Positions 42,638-50,983 of a stretch of 64,000 nucleotides of DNA are shown here, in pieces (position 1 is the first letter of the stretch; every line of letters starts with the position of its first letter). The DNA comes from Streptomyces alanosinicus (GTDB lineage Bacteria; Actinomycetota; Actinomycetes; Streptomycetales; Streptomycetaceae). The stretch lies in contig NZ_BMVG01000002.1 in assembly GCF_014650595.1 (NCBI RefSeq), positions 186,001 to 250,000 of the forward strand, written 5' to 3'. The notes below the pieces were generated by a model. The model did no database searches and had not been told where the DNA came from. It saw only the letters and a list, made by a program, of their open reading frames with translations. The translations under genes and the position numbers were made by a program.

Positions 42638-44206
42638 GTGTTCCGCAGCGCGTACGCAGACGTCCCGCCCGTAGAACTCCCCATCCACGACGCCGTTCTG
42701 GGCCATGCAGCCGAGTTCGGCGACCGGCCCGCCCTCATCGACGGCACGGACGGCACCACGCTCACGTACGAGCAGGTGGACCGGTTCCACCGGCGGGTCG
42801 CCGCCGGTCTCGCCGACGCGGGCGTCCGCAAGGGCGACGTCCTCGCCCTGCACAGCCCCAACACCATCGCCTTCCCGACCGCCTTCTACGCGGCCACGCG
42901 CGCGGGTGCCTCCGTCACCACGGTGCATCCGCTCGCCACACCGGAGGAGTTCGCCAAACAGCTCGGCGACAGCGCCGCCCGCTGGATCGTCACCGTCTCG
43001 CCCCTGCTGCAGACGGCCCGCAGGGCCGCCGAAATCGCGGGCGGGGTGGAGGAGATATTCGTCTGCGACAGCGCCGGCGGGCACCGGTCGCTGATCGACA
43101 TGCTCGCCACCACCGCCCCCGAGCCACGGCTCGCGTTCGACCCGGCCGAGGACATCGCCGCACTGCCGTACTCCTCCGGCACCACCGGCGTCCCCAAGGG
43201 CGTGATGCTCACCCACCGGCAGATCGCCACCAACCTCGCCCAGCTGGAGCCCGCCGTCACCCTGGCACCCGGCGAGCGCATCCTGGCCGTCCTGCCGTTC
43301 TTCCATATCTACGGCCTGACCGCCCTGATGAACGCGCCCCTGCGCAAGGGCGCCACGGTCGTCGTACTGCCCCGCTTCGACCTGGAGACCTTCCTCGCCG
43401 CCATCGAGAACCACCGCATCACCGGCCTGTACGTCGCCCCGCCGATCGTCCTCGCCCTCGCCAAGCACCCGGCGGTCACCCGCTACGACCTCTCCTCGCT
43501 GCGGTACGTCATCAGCGCCGCCGCCCCGCTGGACGCCGAGCTGGCCCGCGCCTGCTCCGCCCGGCTCGGCCTGCCCCCGATCGGCCAGGCCTACGGCATG
43601 ACGGAACTGTCCCCGGGCACGCACGTCGTCCCCGTGGACCGGCTGCACGACGCCCCCGCCGGCACCGTCGGCAGGCTCATCGCCGGCACCGAGATGCGGA
43701 TCGTGTCGCTGGACGACCCCGGCAAGGACCTCGGCACCGGCGAGGCCGGCGAGATCCTGATCCGCGGCCCCCAGGTGATGAAGGGCTACCTGGGCCGCCC
43801 CGACGCCACCTCCGCCATGATCGACACCGACGGCTGGCTGCACACGGGGGACATCGGGCACGTCGACGAGGGCGGCTGGCTGTTCGTCGTGGACCGGGTG
43901 AAGGAACTCATCAAGTACAAGGGCTTCCAGGTGGCCCCCGCCGAACTGGAGGCCCTGCTGCTGACGCACCCGGGCATCGCCGACGCCGCCGTCATCGGCA
44001 GCTACAACGACGACGGCAACGAAGTCCCGCACGCCTTCGTCGTCCGCCGCGCCGACGCCGGGGACCTCGGCGAGAACGAGATCCTCCTCCACGTCGCCGA
44101 ACGCGTCGCCCCCTACAAACGCGTCCGCCGGGTCACCTTCATCGACTCCGTCCCGCGCGCCGTCTCCGGCAAGATCCTGCGCCGGCAGCTCAGGGAGCGC
44201 ACATGA
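42638..44206 (+). CDS. 4-coumarate--CoA ligase-like acyl-CoA synthetase
   Basis: A 522-residue adenylate-forming enzyme from GTG behind GGAGGA. The AMP-binding motif is YSSGTTGVPKGVMLTH (near 172-187), then YVISAAAPLDAEL, the adenine motif QAYGMTE (near 320), WLHTGDIGHVDEGG, the hinge VDRVKELIKYKGFQV and the C-terminal catalytic lysine in SGKILRRQL (near 513). It activates a carboxylic acid (fatty, branched or aryl) with ATP and CoA, presumably the entry step for this operon. Substrate-pocket residues cannot be judged safely by eye. Confidence 0.9.
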   Translation: MFRSAYADVPPVELPIHDAVLGHAAEFGDRPALIDGTDGTTLTYEQVDRFHRRVAAGLADAGVRKGDVLALHSPNTIAFPTAFYAATRAGASVTTVHPLATPEEFAKQLGDSAARWIVTVSPLLQTARRAAEIAGGVEEIFVCDSAGGHRSLIDMLATTAPEPRLAFDPAEDIAALPYSSGTTGVPKGVMLTHRQIATNLAQLEPAVTLAPGERILAVLPFFHIYGLTALMNAPLRKGATVVVLPRFDLETFLAAIENHRITGLYVAPPIVLALAKHPAVTRYDLSSLRYVISAAAPLDAELARACSARLGLPPIGQAYGMTELSPGTHVVPVDRLHDAPAGTVGRLIAGTEMRIVSLDDPGKDLGTGEAGEILIRGPQVMKGYLGRPDATSAMIDTDGWLHTGDIGHVDEGGWLFVVDRVKELIKYKGFQVAPAELEALLLTHPGIADAAVIGSYNDDGNEVPHAFVVRRADAGDLGENEILLHVAERVAPYKRVRRVTFIDSVPRAVSGKILRRQLRERT

Positions 44207-44234
44207 CCGTACCGACTCCGCTCGGGGAGCACAC

Positions 44235-44972
44235 ATGACCGCATTGATCGGCCGCTCACGCGCGCGTGGCGTCGAGACCCTCAGCCTCGACGCGACCGAC
44301 ACCCGCAACGCGCTCTCGGCGGCCCTCGTCACCGGCCTCGCGGACGCCCTCGCCGACTGCGGCAAGGACCCGGAGGTCCGGGCCGTCGTCCTCACCCACA
44401 CCGGCGGCACCTTCAGCGCCGGCGCCGACCTGCGCGACCCCCCGCACCCGGACGCGCTGGTGGGCCTGTTGCGCCAGCTGGTCGAGCTGCCCAGACCGGT
44501 CGTCGCCCGGGTCACCGGGCATGTCCGCGCGGGCGGCCTCGGCCTGCTCGCCGCCTGCGACATCACGGCCGCCGCCGGCACGGCCACCTTCGCCTTCACC
44601 GAGGTCCGCATCGGCGTCGCCCCGGCGGTGATCTCCCTGCCGATCGTCCCACGCGCCGACCCCCGCGCCCTGGCCCGCTACTACCTCACCGGCGAACGTT
44701 TCGACGCGGCCGAGGCCGTACGCCTCGGCCTGCTCACCACGACGGCCGACGACGTGGACGCGGCACTCGCCCCGATCCTCGACGGACTGCGCCGCTCCTG
44801 CCCGCAGGCCCTCGCCGAGACGAAACGGCTGCTCACAGCTAGGGTGCTGGAGACATTCGACCGGGACGCGGCGGACCTGACCGCGCTCTCGGCCCGGCTG
44901 TTCGCCTCCGACCAGGCCCGGGAGGGGATGACGGCCTTCCTGGGGAAGCGGGACGCGGCATGGGTGGTGTGA
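44235..44972 (+). CDS. Enoyl-CoA hydratase/isomerase family protein
   Basis: A 245-residue crotonase-fold protein starting MTALIGRSRARGVETLSLDA. The oxyanion-hole motifs are THTGGTFSAGADL (near 54-66) and VRAGGLGLLAACDI (near 96-109). The helix FAFTEVRIGVAPAVISLPIV (near 119-138) carries the usual catalytic Glu position as the E in FTEVRIG. The C-terminal helices end GMTAFLGKRDAAWV. It follows the ligase gene with a 28-bp gap and precedes the TetR gene by 4 bp. It would hydrate the enoyl-CoA (for example a 3-methylglutaconyl-CoA-like intermediate) in the pathway. Confidence 0.88.
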   Translation: MTALIGRSRARGVETLSLDATDTRNALSAALVTGLADALADCGKDPEVRAVVLTHTGGTFSAGADLRDPPHPDALVGLLRQLVELPRPVVARVTGHVRAGGLGLLAACDITAAAGTATFAFTEVRIGVAPAVISLPIVPRADPRALARYYLTGERFDAAEAVRLGLLTTTADDVDAALAPILDGLRRSCPQALAETKRLLTARVLETFDRDAADLTALSARLFASDQAREGMTAFLGKRDAAWVV

Positions 44973-44976
44973 GCGG

Positions 44977-45597
44977 ATGAGCGCGACGACGGAACAGGGC
45001 CCCGTGCCCCGGGAACGCGATCGCGCGCCCAAGCAGGACCGCAGCCGCGCCACCCGGCAGCGGCTCCTGGAGGCCGCCGTGGCCTGCCTGGCCGAACACG
45101 GCTGGGCGGGCTCCACCGTCGCGGTCGTCGCCGAACGCGCCGGGGTCTCGCGCGGCGCCGCCCAGCACCACTTCCCGACCCGCGAAGACCTGTTCACGGC
45201 CGCCGTCGAGTACGTCGCCGAGGAGCGCTCCACCGCACTGCGGGCGCTCTTCCCCGGCGGCCCCGCCGAGCGCCGGGCCGTCGTCGCGGCCCTCGTCGAC
45301 CTCTACACCGGCCCCCTCTTCCGGGCCGCCCTGCACCTGTGGGTCGCCGCCTCCAACGAGGACCAGCTGCGCACCCGCGTGACCGAGCTGGAGGCCCGCG
45401 TCGGCCGGGAGACCCACCGCATCGCCGTCGACCTCCTCGGTGCCGACGAGTCCCGCCCCGGCGTCCGCGAGACCGTCCAGGGCTTCCTGGACATGGCCCG
45501 CGGCCTCGGCCTCGCCAACCTCCTCACCGACGACACCGCCCGCCGCGACCGGGTCGTCACCCAGTGGGCCGCGCTGCTGGAGGACGCGCTCGGCTGA
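44977..45597 (+). CDS. TetR-family repressor of the catabolic operon
   Basis: A 206-residue regulator. The helix-turn-helix lies at residues 22-68 (RSRATRQRLLEAAVACLAEH, then VVAERAGVSRGAAQHHFPTR). The ligand domain follows, ending in QWAALLEDALG. It is the last gene of the acyl-CoA operon, four bases after the hydratase gene, so it most likely senses an acyl-CoA or acid of that pathway and represses the operon. I do not see an obvious palindromic operator in the 132 bp before 35416. Confidence 0.88.
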   Translation: MSATTEQGPVPRERDRAPKQDRSRATRQRLLEAAVACLAEHGWAGSTVAVVAERAGVSRGAAQHHFPTREDLFTAAVEYVAEERSTALRALFPGGPAERRAVVAALVDLYTGPLFRAALHLWVAASNEDQLRTRVTELEARVGRETHRIAVDLLGADESRPGVRETVQGFLDMARGLGLANLLTDDTARRDRVVTQWAALLEDALG

Positions 45598-45722
45598 GCC
45601 CGCCCTCCGCTCCCCTCTCCTCCGCTCCCCTCCGCTCTCCTCTGCTCCGGGCCGGTGAAGTCCGCTCCGGGCCAGTGAGGCGAGCCACATCCATATCCGC
45701 TGCGGGGCAGTACTCTTGCCGC

Positions 45723-45800
45723 ATGCTTCCGATGCTCGTTCGACGCCGACACGTGGACTACGTGCGCGTCACGAGCATGGGCTGTCGCCTTTCGGCCTGA
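45723..45800 (+). CDS. 25-residue putative cysteine-responsive leader peptide
   Basis: The ATG at 45723 opens a short frame whose product contains RRRHVDYVRVTSMGCRLSA. This is the RRHVD...C pattern of actinobacterial putative leader peptides that precede sulfur-related and other genes. The single Cys codon (tgt, 45783-45785) is the fifth codon from the end and sits on the 5' arm of a terminator hairpin. A possible -10 (tactct, 45711-45716) ends 6 bp before the ATG, so the transcript may be leaderless. Its role would be regulatory, as a ribosome-stalling peptide rather than a stable protein. Confidence 0.75.
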   Translation: MLPMLVRRRHVDYVRVTSMGCRLSA

Positions 45801-45831
45801 TTCAGCCCTTTTTTCTCCCTCTTCTTAGGGC
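45779..45831 (+). terminator. Attenuator: terminator and competing hairpin
   Basis: gggctg (45779-45784) pairs with cagccc (45803-45808), followed by six T residues, an unusually bacterial-consensus terminator for this GC-rich genome. The segment gccct (45805-45809) can instead pair with agggc (45827-45831), which would break the terminator. The 5' arm overlaps the Gly-Cys codons of the leader peptide. Confidence 0.65.
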
Positions 45832-45895
45832 ATTCTGGGCGCCGCCCTACCCTCGGCGGCCTGCTCGTGGCCCACACACCCTTGTGGACGCATCC

Positions 45896-46930
45896 ATGAC
45901 CACGCACACCCTGACGGCGACCCCGTCGTACGACCAGCTCCCGATCATCGACCTGTCGGCCGCCGACCGCGGCACACAGGCCCGCGCCCTGCTCCACGCC
46001 CAGTTGCACAGCGCGGCCCACGACGTCGGCTTCTTCCAGCTCGTCGGACACGGCGTGACCCGGGCCGAGACCGACGCGCTGCTCGGCGCCATGCGCGCCT
46101 TCTTCGCTCTGCCCGGGGCCGACCGGCTCGCCCTCGACAACGTGAACTCGCCGCACTTCCGCGGCTACACCCGCACCGGCGACGAACGCACCGCCGGCGC
46201 CCGGGACTGGCGCGACCAGCTCGACATCGGCGCCGAACGCCCCGCCCGCGCCCCCGGCCCCGGCGAGCCCCCGTACTGGTGGCTGCAGGGCCCCAACCAG
46301 TGGCCCGCCGCCCTCCCCGAGCTGCGCACGGCGGCCCTGGCCTGGATCGACCGGCTCAGCGCGGTCGCCGAGCGCCTGCTGCGTGAGCTCCTGACCGCGA
46401 TCGGCGCCCCCGCGAGCTTCTACGACCCGATCTTCGGCGCGGAGGCCCACCCGCACCTCAAGCTCGTCCGCTACCCCGGCAGCGCGGGCGACGGCACCGA
46501 CCAGGGCGTCGGCGCCCACAAGGACTACGGCTTCCTCACCCTTCTGCTCCAGGACAGGGTCGGCGGCCTCCAGGTCCACCGCGAGGACGGCCGCTTCCAC
46601 GACGTCCCGCCCCTGGAGGGCGCCTTCGTCGTCAACCTCGGCGAACTCCTGGAGGTCGCCACCAACGGCTATCTCCTCGCCACCAACCACCGCGTGGTCA
46701 GCCCACCGGGAGCGACGGAACGGTTCTCGGTCCCGTTCTTCTACAACCCTCGCCTGGACGCCCGCATCGCCCCGGTGCCCTTCCCGCACGCCGCACAGGC
46801 CCCGGGCATCACCACCGACCCGACGAACCCCCTGTACGCCGAGTACGGCTACAACGAACTGAAGGGCAAGCTCAGGGCACATCCGCTGGTGGCGGAACGG
46901 CATCATTCGGATTTGCTCGTCGCAGGATGA
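45896..46930 (+). CDS. Isopenicillin N synthase-like Fe(II)/2OG oxygenase
   Basis: A 344-residue non-heme iron oxygenase. The N-terminal DIOX_N domain includes LPIIDLSAADRG and DVGFFQLVGHGV (about 15-54). The catalytic domain has His208 and Asp210 (GAHKDYG), His265 (TNHRVVSP) and the 2-oxoglutarate R-x-S motif at 276-278 (RFS). PFFYNPRLDARIAPVPFP follows. The family includes gibberellin oxidases, ethylene-forming enzymes and IPNS; no biosynthetic cluster surrounds it, so it is probably catabolic or housekeeping. Its upstream leader peptide and attenuator suggest expression when cysteine or cysteinyl-tRNA is short. It ends at a GC hairpin and faces the citrate synthase gene. Confidence 0.88.
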   Translation: MTTHTLTATPSYDQLPIIDLSAADRGTQARALLHAQLHSAAHDVGFFQLVGHGVTRAETDALLGAMRAFFALPGADRLALDNVNSPHFRGYTRTGDERTAGARDWRDQLDIGAERPARAPGPGEPPYWWLQGPNQWPAALPELRTAALAWIDRLSAVAERLLRELLTAIGAPASFYDPIFGAEAHPHLKLVRYPGSAGDGTDQGVGAHKDYGFLTLLLQDRVGGLQVHREDGRFHDVPPLEGAFVVNLGELLEVATNGYLLATNHRVVSPPGATERFSVPFFYNPRLDARIAPVPFPHAAQAPGITTDPTNPLYAEYGYNELKGKLRAHPLVAERHHSDLLVAG

Positions 46931-46936
46931 AAGCCA

Positions 46937-46951
46937 GGCCCCGAAGGGGCC
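46937..46951 (+). terminator. Short hairpin after oxygenase gene
   Basis: ggcccc-gaa-ggggcc forms a compact 6-bp stem with a 3-nt loop 7 bp after the stop, immediately before a dispersed repeat. Confidence 0.55.
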
Positions 46952-46960
46952 ATGTCTTTC

Positions 46961-47033
46961 AGGGGCGCGGGGCCCTGTCCATCAGCGGCTCCGCCGCGGG
47001 GCGCGACCAGCCGCAACGGACCCGCAGCCGCCC
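46961..47033 (+). repeat. Dispersed intergenic repeat, copy 2
   Basis: aggggcgcggggccctgtcc, then the hairpin gcggctccgccgcggggcgc, then gaccagccgcaacggacccg. It matches the minus-strand reading of 13341-13413 over nearly the whole length. It lies in the convergent gap between the oxygenase and citrate synthase genes. Confidence 0.75.
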
Positions 47034-47052
47034 GCGCTCCGAACGCACCACT

Positions 47053-48153
47053 TCAGTGGGCGATATCCGCATACCCCTCAAGGTCCTGCGGACTGCGCAC
47101 CCCCGGCCCCACATACCGCGCGGACGGCCGCACCAGGCGCCCCGTCCGCTTCTGCTCAAGAATGTGCGCAGACCACCCAGCCGTGCGCGCGCACGTGAAC
47201 ATCGACGTGAACATATGGGCCGGCACCTCGGCGAAGTCCAGCGTGATCGCGGCCCAGAACTCCACGTTGGTGGCCAGCACCCGATCCGGCCGCCGATTGT
47301 GCAGCTCCTCCAGCGCGGCCTTCTCCAGCGCCTCCGCGATCTCGAACCGCGGCGCCCCCAACTCCCGCGCCGTACGCCGCAGGACCCGCGCCCGCGGGTC
47401 CTCGGCCCGGTACACCCGGTGCCCGAACCCCATCAGCCGCTCACCCCGGTCCAGGGCCTGCTTGACGTACGCCTGCGCGTCCCCGGTCCGCTCGATCTCC
47501 TCGATCATCCCGAGCACCCGCGACGGCGCACCGCCGTGCAGCGGCCCGGACATGGCGCCCACGGCACCGGACAGCGCGGCGGCGACGTCCGCGCCGGTCG
47601 AGGCGATCACCCGCGCGGTGAACGTGGACGCGTTCATGCCGTGCTCGGCGGCGGACGTCCAGTACGCGTCCACGGCCGCGACATGCTTGGGGTCCGGCTC
47701 GCCCCGCCAGCGGATCATGAACCGCTCCACCACGGACTTCGCCTTGTCGATCTCCCGCTGCGGCACCATCGGCCGCCCCTGCCCGCGCGCGGACTGGGCG
47801 ACGTACGACAGCGCCATCACGGCGGCCCGCGCGAGATCGTCCCGCGCCTGCCGCTCGTCGATGTCGAGCAGCGGCTTCAGCCCCCAGACCGGGGCCAGCA
47901 TGGCGAGCGCGGACTGCACGTCCACCCGGATGTCCCCGGAGTGCACCGGGATCGGGAACGGCTCGGCGGGCGGCAGACCGGGGTTGAAGGCGCCGTCGAC
48001 CAGCAGCCCCCAGACGTTCCCGAAGGAGACGTGCCCGACCAGGTCCTCGATGTCGACGCCCCGGTAGCGCAGGGCGCCGCCCTCCTTGTCCGGCTCGGCG
48101 ATCTCCGTCTCGAACGCGACGACTCCCTCGAGTCCGGGTACGAAATCGGACAT
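47053..48153 (-). CDS. citA: Citrate synthase 2 (CitA-like)
   Basis: A 366-residue short citrate synthase from the ATG at 48153, with GAGGAG 7 nt upstream. It starts [20 protein letters not shown]. Active-site histidines are present: His171 ([10 protein letters not shown]), His206 (GPLHGGAPS) and His245 (MGFGHRVY). The position usually filled by the catalytic aspartate is Glu298 (ATNVEFW). I believe this is a feature of the actinobacterial CitA subgroup, but it should be checked. It condenses acetyl-CoA or propionyl-CoA with oxaloacetate. S. coelicolor carries the same gene next to pdxH. It is divergent from pdxH with a 244-bp gap. Confidence 0.88.
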   Translation of the reverse strand: MSDFVPGLEGVVAFETEIAEPDKEGGALRYRGVDIEDLVGHVSFGNVWGLLVDGAFNPGLPPAEPFPIPVHSGDIRVDVQSALAMLAPVWGLKPLLDIDERQARDDLARAAVMALSYVAQSARGQGRPMVPQREIDKAKSVVERFMIRWRGEPDPKHVAAVDAYWTSAAEHGMNASTFTARVIASTGADVAAALSGAVGAMSGPLHGGAPSRVLGMIEEIERTGDAQAYVKQALDRGERLMGFGHRVYRAEDPRARVLRRTARELGAPRFEIAEALEKAALEELHNRRPDRVLATNVEFWAAITLDFAEVPAHMFTSMFTCARTAGWSAHILEQKRTGRLVRPSARYVGPGVRSPQDLEGYADIAH

Positions 48154-48397
48154 CAGGCGGCTCCTCGTGATGTGGTCGGCGGCGGTCACCCCCGTGATGC
48201 CCCGATCGGCAGGTCGTCACCCAGACCGTGGGCGGAACCAGCACGATATCCCCCGGTGCCACCTATGGGGAGTCCTCACGGCACTGAGTGCCAGCCGACG
48301 TCACCGGTTCCGCCGTTCCGTCCGCTTCCTGTCCGGCTGTCCCGTCCCGTCCCCCTGGCCTGGACGGGACGCACCGCTCGTACGGCAAGATGACCGC

Positions 48398-49084
48398 GTG
48401 ACCGACCGCGACCCGCTCCTGGACCCCGTCCTCGATCCCGCCGCCATGCGCAAGCAGTACCGCGCGGAGGGCCTCGCCGAACAGGCCCTCGCCACCCACC
48501 CCATGGACCAGTTCGCCCGCTGGTTCGAGGACGCCGCGCGGGCGTCCCTGCACGGCACGGTCTACGAACCCAACGCGATGGTCGTCTCCACGGCGGACGC
48601 GGCCGGCCGGCCCAGCTCGCGCACCGTGCTGATGAAGCAGTTCGACACCGAGGGCTTCGTCTTCTTCACCAACTACGACTCGCGCAAGGCCCGCGACCTC
48701 GCCGAGAACCCGCACATCGCGCTGCTCTTCCCCTGGCACCCGCTGGCCCGCCAGGTCATCGTCACCGGCACCGCCCGCCGCACCGGCCGCGACGAGACCG
48801 CCGCCTACTTCCGCACCCGCCCGCACGGCTCCCAGCTGGGCGCCTGGGCCAGCGCCCAGTCCTCGGTGATCGCCTCGCGCGCCGAACTCGACGCCGCGTA
48901 CGCCGAGCTGGAGGCCCGCTACCCCGAGGGCGAACAGGTCCCGGTGCCGCCGCACTGGGGCGGCTTCCGCATCACCCCGCAGGCCATGGAGTTCTGGCAG
49001 GGCCGCGAGAACCGCCTGCACGACCGTCTGCGGTATGCCGCCCGGCCCGACGGAACCTGGCAGGTCGAGCGCCTCAGCCCCTGA
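48398..49084 (+). CDS. pdxH: Pyridoxamine 5'-phosphate oxidase PdxH
   Basis: A 228-residue FMN oxidase making pyridoxal 5'-phosphate from PNP/PMP. Starting at GTG 48398 ([20 protein letters not shown]), it shows the family signatures [20 protein letters not shown] (FMN binding), [53 protein letters not shown] and the C-terminal [15 protein letters not shown] (R-x-x-R-x-H-D-R). Length is normal. It is a single gene followed by a 462-bp non-coding region. Confidence 0.94.
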   Translation: MTDRDPLLDPVLDPAAMRKQYRAEGLAEQALATHPMDQFARWFEDAARASLHGTVYEPNAMVVSTADAAGRPSSRTVLMKQFDTEGFVFFTNYDSRKARDLAENPHIALLFPWHPLARQVIVTGTARRTGRDETAAYFRTRPHGSQLGAWASAQSSVIASRAELDAAYAELEARYPEGEQVPVPPHWGGFRITPQAMEFWQGRENRLHDRLRYAARPDGTWQVERLSP

Positions 49085-49546
49085 GCGGCCCGGAAGACGC
49101 TGACGGCAAACGCAGACGACAAACGCTGACGACCCGCGAGAAACGCAGACGACCCGCGAGCTCGGGTTCTCCGCCGCTCGGCGGAGAGCCGGCCGGACGT
49201 ACCGGCGAGCTCGCGGGTCGGGTGACTGCTGGGATTGGGCCGGCTGCACATGTCTGTCACGTGCTGGTCCGGCACCGCACTGGATGTGGTGGCGGACCGC
49301 TAGCCCGCAGCCACCTCACGCGTCCGGTATTCATACATCTGCCGAACCACCTCCCTTCTCGTGTACTCCACACCCTAGGAAGCCGACGGGAGGCGCTCAA
49401 CCTCTTTTTCCGCGCGCATTGATTCCTTCCATCTTGCGGGAACAGGATGTGGGCTGGGTCACGTTCCAGTTGAATGAAGGGCAGTGAGAGGCCAGTGTGC
49501 GAACCGCGCGTCCGGTGCGCGTCGACGCAGCCTTCAGGGGGTCCAG
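49085..49546. other. 462-bp non-coding region between pdxH and the PAS gene
   Basis: No credible gene is visible. From left to right it holds tandem 20-bp repeats and a large nested inverted repeat (described separately), then an AT-richer stretch around 49335-49430 with a CTCTTTTT run. Nearest the PAS gene is a GGAAC-N19-GTT arrangement (49439-49465) resembling an ECF/sigma-R-type promoter, about 80 bp before the GTG start at 49547. Confidence 0.6.
49108..49219. repeat. Tandem 20-bp repeats leading into a nested inverted repeat
   Basis: aaacgctgacgacccgcgag (49121-49140) is repeated at 49141-49160 with one change and preceded by a 13-bp partial unit. The second unit's end forms the left arm gacccgcgagctcg (49151-49164) of a 14-bp perfect inverted repeat with 49206-49219. 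Inside it sits a second hairpin, tctccgcc/ggcggaga (49168-49187). It probably terminates pdxH, but is far larger than needed. Confidence 0.75.
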
Positions 49547-50983
49547 GTGAGTGCTTCCCGGCGGAGTGGGACCACCGACGAACTGGGGCCCGACGAGCCC
49601 GGTGAGTCCGGTGATCCCGGCGGTTCCGATCTGCTCGCCGCGCTGCTCGACGGCATGGACGCCGCCCTGTGCGCGTTCGACGCGGACGGGGTCGTCACGC
49701 ACTGGAACCGGGAGGCCGAGCGGATCCTCGGCTGGACGGCCGCCGAGGCGGTCGGCCGGCACGGCTTCGCCGGCTGGGCGGTGCGCAGCGCCGACGCCGA
49801 GGAGGTGCAGTCCCGGCTGATGTCGGCGATGCACGCGACGGGCCGGCAGGTGCATGAGTTCGCGCTGGTCACGAAGGACGGCGGCCGGGTGCTCGTGCGC
49901 ACCCAGTCCGCCGCCGTACGCGGCCCCGACGGCAAGCCCGCCGGGCTGTACTGCGCGTTCAGCGAGGTGCACGCGCAGATCGACCTGGAGCGGTCCATCG
50001 CGCTGAGCGAGGCGCTGTTCGAGGACGCCGCCTGGGGAGTCGTCCTCATCGACGCCGATCTGCGGCCCGCCGTCGTCAACGCCCACGCGGCCCGCGCCCT
50101 CGGCATCGGGCGTACGTCCGCGCTGGGCCGGCCGCTCGGCGAGCTGCTCGCGCAGGGCGTGGAGGAGCTGGAGGCCGCGCTCACCCATGTGCTGGCCGAG
50201 GGCGCGCCGCCCGCGCCCGCCGAGATGTGGGTGAGCCTGCGCACCCCGGAGGGCGAGAAACGGCGCTGCTGGCGCAGCGGCTTCGTGCGGCTGGCCTCGC
50301 CGCTCGCGGAGGAACCGGTGCCGCTCGGCGTCGGCTGGCTGTTCCTGGACGTCACCGAGGCCAGGCAGAGCGAGCAGGAGGCGGCCCTGCTGCGGTTCCG
50401 CACCAACCAGCTGCACCGGGCCGCGCGCGCCGCCGCCGAATGCGAGAACCCGGTCGAGGCGGCCACCGTCCATCTGGACTTCGCACTCGCCGGCTTCGCC
50501 GACCACGCGCTGATCGACCGGGTGGTGCCCGCCCCGCGGACGGCCGCGCCGGAGAACGGCGAGGAGGCGGCCCCGCGGCTCGTCCGGCTCGCCGCGACGC
50601 CCGCCGGCGCGCCGGGGCCGAGCCTGCTCACCGGGGCGGCCGGGCTGCCCGTGCGCTACGAGCCGGGGCATCCGGCGCTGCAGTGCGTGGAGCGGGCCGG
50701 TGCCGTGCGCGCGGACGCCGGCGCGATCGCGGCGGACCAGGCGCAGGAGTGGGCGCTCGCCCGGCAGTGGCCCGGCGACGCGGTGCACGCCCTGTGCGCG
50801 GTGCTGCGCAGCCGGGGGCGCACGCTGGGCGTGGTGACCTTCCTGCGCGACGCCGGCCGGCACCGCTTCGAACGGGCCGACTCCGCCTACGCGGAGGACG
50901 TGGCGGTCCGCATCGCGGCGGCCCTCGACCTGGCGGAGGCGACGGGGGGCGAGGACGGGCCCATGGGGGCTCAGCGCCGGTAG
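49547..50983 (+). CDS. PAS and GAF domain sensor protein
   Basis: A 478-residue cytosolic sensor from GTG 49547. The first PAS domain is about residues 30-135 (DGMDAALCAFDADGVVTHWN, then ILGWTAAEAVGRHGF). A second PAS-like region is about 150-270 (EDAAWGVVLIDADLRPAVVN). A GAF-like C-terminal domain is about 290-465 (ENPVEAATVHLDFALAGFAD, FLRDAGRHRFERADSAYAED, VAVRIAAALDLAE). There is no kinase, phosphatase or GGDEF output domain, although in this family a PP2C phosphatase often follows the GAF domain. It may act by protein contact or be a truncated relative. It ends 13 bp inside the convergent SIS gene. Confidence 0.8.
   Translation: MSASRRSGTTDELGPDEPGESGDPGGSDLLAALLDGMDAALCAFDADGVVTHWNREAERILGWTAAEAVGRHGFAGWAVRSADAEEVQSRLMSAMHATGRQVHEFALVTKDGGRVLVRTQSAAVRGPDGKPAGLYCAFSEVHAQIDLERSIALSEALFEDAAWGVVLIDADLRPAVVNAHAARALGIGRTSALGRPLGELLAQGVEELEAALTHVLAEGAPPAPAEMWVSLRTPEGEKRRCWRSGFVRLASPLAEEPVPLGVGWLFLDVTEARQSEQEAALLRFRTNQLHRAARAAAECENPVEAATVHLDFALAGFADHALIDRVVPAPRTAAPENGEEAAPRLVRLAATPAGAPGPSLLTGAAGLPVRYEPGHPALQCVERAGAVRADAGAIAADQAQEWALARQWPGDAVHALCAVLRSRGRTLGVVTFLRDAGRHRFERADSAYAEDVAVRIAAALDLAEATGGEDGPMGAQRR

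Noticed and set aside
45598..45722. The CT-rich imperfect repeats after the TetR gene as a separate functional element.
   Set aside because: They are low-complexity runs plus one 20-bp duplication; no hairpin or gene-like feature beyond the leader promoter could be supported.
49108..49160. Tandem 20-bp units considered as a CRISPR array.
   Set aside because: There are no spacers between the units, only two and a half copies, and no cas genes.
49547..50983. The PAS/GAF protein as a PP2C phosphatase or histidine kinase.
   Set aside because: No phosphatase or kinase catalytic motifs are visible, and the frame closes with a stop inside the convergent SIS gene.
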